Notes under the pieces: generated by a model | Told to the model about the DNA's origin: nothing | Seen by the model: the letters and a program-made list of their open reading frames with translations, nothing else | Database searches by the model: none | Assembly: GCF_002042965.1 (NCBI RefSeq) | Contig: NZ_MZNT01000002.1 | Span: forward strand, 620,001-684,000 | Direction: 5' to 3' | Length of the DNA: 64,000 bases | Origin: Paenibacillus sp. 32352 | Lineage (GTDB): Bacteria > Bacillota > Bacilli > Paenibacillales > NBRC-103111 | Position numbers and translations under genes: made by a program | Shown here: in pieces, positions 62,154 through 64,000 of the stretch | How positions within the stretch are numbered: the first letter of the stretch is position 1 | How the letters are laid out: every line of letters begins with the position of its first letter

Positions 62154-63035
62154 ATGGATATGAAAGCATTGAAGACGTTTCAAATGATTGTGAAGCTTGG
62201 CAGCTTTAACCGTGCGGCGGAGGAATTGAATTATGTTCAGTCTACGGTCACGATGCAAATACAGAAGCTGGAATCTGACCTGGGTGTTCAGCTTATGGAG
62301 CGCGGCAAAAAAATCCGCTTGACAGAGGCAGGCAGGCTGCTTTACGAGCAGAGCTTGTCCATCGTTCAGCAGGTTGACAGCTTACAAACGAATATTTCGG
62401 ATTTGCAGCGGGGGGAAGCGGGTCATGTCCGGTTGGGAGTCACGGAGCCGACAGGGAGCCGCCGGCTGCCGGAGCTGCTCGGGAAGTTCCTGACGCAATA
62501 CCCCCAGGTTCGCTTATCTGTGGATTTCGCAAATACCCCGGTACTGAGCGATCGACTCCAGCAGGGAGAGCTCGACATCGCGCTGTGCTCCTCCCCGGAT
62601 ATCGGGTCAGGGCTGTATTTTGAACCCTTGTTTAAAGAAGGATTTGTGATGCTGCTGCCTGAGAAGCATCCGCTTGCTTCAAAACAGGTTATCGAACCGG
62701 GAGATATCCAAGGTCATCGACTGCTTATTACTTCGGCCACTTGTCCCTATCGCAAAAAACTGCAGATGGTGCTCCAGGAATCGGCGAGTGTTCCGATCGA
62801 TACGATGGAGATAGGCAGCATGACCGCCTTACCGCATTATGTTAAAAGCGGCGTGGGCATTGCCTTGGTGCCCGGCATTGCTTTGGACCCACTTCCCGCG
62901 GGAACTATTGCTAAAGAGGTTGGAGGCAGCCTCATCGACATGACCTTCGGGATCATGACCCGTTCGCCGTATGAAGTCATGACGTCAGCCGGCTTCAGGC
63001 TGTACCGATTTTTGAAAGAAGAGCTGAGTGTATAG
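62154..63035 (+). CDS. LysR-family transcriptional regulator
   Basis: The 293-residue protein has the LysR winged helix (MDMKALKTFQMIVKLGSFNR, then STVTMQIQKLESDLG) and a complete LysR substrate-binding domain (HVRLGVTEPTGSRRLPELLG, PHYVKSGVGIALVPGIAL). It is divergent from the SDR gene and probably controls it. ATG at 62154 or 62160 could be the start; GGGAG is 10 bases before the first. The ligand is unknown. Confidence 0.92.
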   Translation: MDMKALKTFQMIVKLGSFNRAAEELNYVQSTVTMQIQKLESDLGVQLMERGKKIRLTEAGRLLYEQSLSIVQQVDSLQTNISDLQRGEAGHVRLGVTEPTGSRRLPELLGKFLTQYPQVRLSVDFANTPVLSDRLQQGELDIALCSSPDIGSGLYFEPLFKEGFVMLLPEKHPLASKQVIEPGDIQGHRLLITSATCPYRKKLQMVLQESASVPIDTMEIGSMTALPHYVKSGVGIALVPGIALDPLPAGTIAKEVGGSLIDMTFGIMTRSPYEVMTSAGFRLYRFLKEELSV

Positions 63036-63064
63036 TCAAGTATTTCCATTCTGCATGAAATATG

Positions 63065-63089
63065 GTATGATTTACAGGAACAATTGTTC
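63065..63089 (+). promoter_or_regulatory. Extended -10 promoter with a LexA-like dyad
   Basis: TGGTATGAT (63063-63071) is an extended -10 box, and the palindrome GAACAATTGTTC (63078-63089) sits at the predicted transcription start. GAAC-N4-GTTC is the core of the Bacillus LexA box, although the inner AATT fits only partly. Confidence 0.45.
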
Positions 63090-63117
63090 TCTTGTGTAAG
63101 AATGGAGGGTTAAAGCA

Positions 63118-63906
63118 GTGAGTACGGAGCGTTATTCGGAAATCGACGGGGTAGTTTCATATATTCATCAACATTTATATGATCCTCTCCCTTTAAACCA
63201 TTTAGCGTCATATGCCGGATACAGTCCTTATCATTTCACGCGCATTTTCAAGGAACGGATAGGGCTCTCGCCTTTATATTACGTATCTTCTTTGAGGCTG
63301 CAAAAGGCTAAGGACTTGCTGCTGCTTACCAATATGTGCATACGAGATATCGGGTTGGAGATCGGTCAACAAAGTCTAGGGACATTTACTACACGATTTA
63401 CCGAGAGAGTAGGGGTGTCTCCCTCCGAATTCCGTAATTCCGCTTTGCAAGCCGATGATCATTTAGGCACGTTACATAGGCTTGAGCATTGGACCAGGCA
63501 GAGTCAGGCATTGAGTGCTATTTCTACAATAACAGGATCATTTGAAGCGGAGGTTCCCTTTGACGGGGTTGTATTGGTAGGCTTGTTCGCCAAGCCGATT
63601 CCCGAAGGAATGCCATTGTACGGTACGTTAGTTAAATTTATGGATTCGTTCTGCTTTCGTAATGTGAAGCCGGGCGTTTATTACCTGATGGCCACTTCGG
63701 TGTCTTGGGGGACTCGTGCCATCGATTTTCTGCTTCCGCATTCCACCTTGCGTACCCGGTCGAAGAAGCCCATCATCGTCAGACCTCATACGGTTATCCC
63801 GCATCAGCATGTATCGCTTCATCCTGCGCGGCAGGATGATCCTCCGATCTTGATTTCACTGCCGCTGTTAATGAGTAATTTTCTTAGCAAAATTCAACCC
63901 CAATAA
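63118..63906 (+). CDS. AraC-family transcriptional regulator
   Basis: The 262-residue protein has its two AraC helix-turn-helices at the N terminus (VVSYIHQHLYDPLPLNHLAS, SPYHFTRIFKERIGLSPLYY, then TFTTRFTERVGVSPSEFRN), within the first 105 residues. The C-terminal part ends in a region rich in His and Pro and looks like a degenerate effector domain (GyrI-like proteins are longer there). GTG at 63118 follows GGAGGG. The signal is unknown. Confidence 0.87.
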   Translation: MSTERYSEIDGVVSYIHQHLYDPLPLNHLASYAGYSPYHFTRIFKERIGLSPLYYVSSLRLQKAKDLLLLTNMCIRDIGLEIGQQSLGTFTTRFTERVGVSPSEFRNSALQADDHLGTLHRLEHWTRQSQALSAISTITGSFEAEVPFDGVVLVGLFAKPIPEGMPLYGTLVKFMDSFCFRNVKPGVYYLMATSVSWGTRAIDFLLPHSTLRTRSKKPIIVRPHTVIPHQHVSLHPARQDDPPILISLPLLMSNFLSKIQPQ

Positions 63907-63988
63907 GGAAGCATATAGATTCATCGCTCAGATTCGATATTGTTGGAATGAATGGCTTGGTGGATCTTGAGGAAAAGGAAGGATTCGG

Positions 63989-64000
63989 ATGAGCAGTCAA
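63989..64000 (+). CDS. Start of a further gene, cut by the window edge
   Basis: ATG at 63989 is preceded by AAAAGGAAGG at good spacing and opens MSSQ before the window ends. It is 82 bases after the AraC gene. Nothing can be said of its product. Confidence 0.5.

Overview
The window looks like a chromosomal segment of a low-to-mid GC Bacillota, most likely Paenibacillus or a close relative. This rests on strong AGGAGG-type ribosome binding sites, frequent GTG/TTG starts, SigA-type promoters, many U-tailed terminators and clear homologues of Bacillus proteins (BmrC/BmrD, YkpA, KatA, PatB, HemY/CgoX, ImmA/IrrE, PolC). I see no rRNA, tRNA, CRISPR array, integrase or transposase. The assignment is inference from gene content.

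Layout. 1-7.7 kb: a truncated LysR regulator divergent from a quinone-reductase-like dehydrogenase, then an asymmetric multidrug ABC exporter (bmrCD) behind a 25-codon leader ORF and an attenuator-like hairpin, then an aminoglycoside-phosphotransferase-fold kinase. 7.8-12.3 kb: an Lhr-type helicase split by a one-base frameshift. 12.4-15.9 kb: the most interesting region, an XRE repressor, an ImmA/IrrE metalloprotease and a degenerate PolC paralogue that has lost its catalytic and metal-binding residues but keeps the zinc ribbon and a C-terminal sliding-clamp motif. 16-21.3 kb: membrane proteins, a nickel/cobalt permease, an AAC(3)-type acetyltransferase and an ornithine-carbamoyltransferase-like gene with an ARG-box-like promoter and an in-frame TGA. 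21.4-26 kb: a nucleotidyltransferase, a UvrA paralogue and a GNAT protein behind a promoter with a LexA-like box.

26-31.6 kb: a c-di-AMP (ydaO/yuaA) riboswitch ahead of a 55-residue protein, two CsoR/CstR-type operators ahead of a degenerate rhodanese, a D-2-hydroxyacid dehydrogenase, catalase and small proteins. 31.9-40.6 kb: a chemoreceptor, a glycine-zipper lipoprotein, an HtrA-like protease with three C-terminal repeats, a PatB-type C-S lyase, a sodium-dependent transporter and a VOC protein. 40.7-44.8 kb: a CUT1 sugar importer without its own ATPase, ending in a HAD phosphatase. 45-51 kb: SH3-like surface protein, small proteins, GNAT and an MFS exporter. 51-57.6 kb: a sortase that may start at AUU and its probable substrate, a 1858-residue LPLTG surface protein with seven SdrD-B-like repeats. 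57.6-64 kb: YkpA ABC-F ATPase, a small membrane protein, HemY/CgoX, an SDR divergent from a LysR regulator, an AraC-family regulator and the first codons of a further gene.

The best candidate for a new system is the XRE / ImmA-IrrE / inactive-PolC cassette. The known logic of IrrE-DdrO and ImmA-ImmR, together with dyads over both promoters, suggests protease-controlled derepression of a clamp-binding polymerase remnant, functionally comparable to ImuB. That model is inference and untested.
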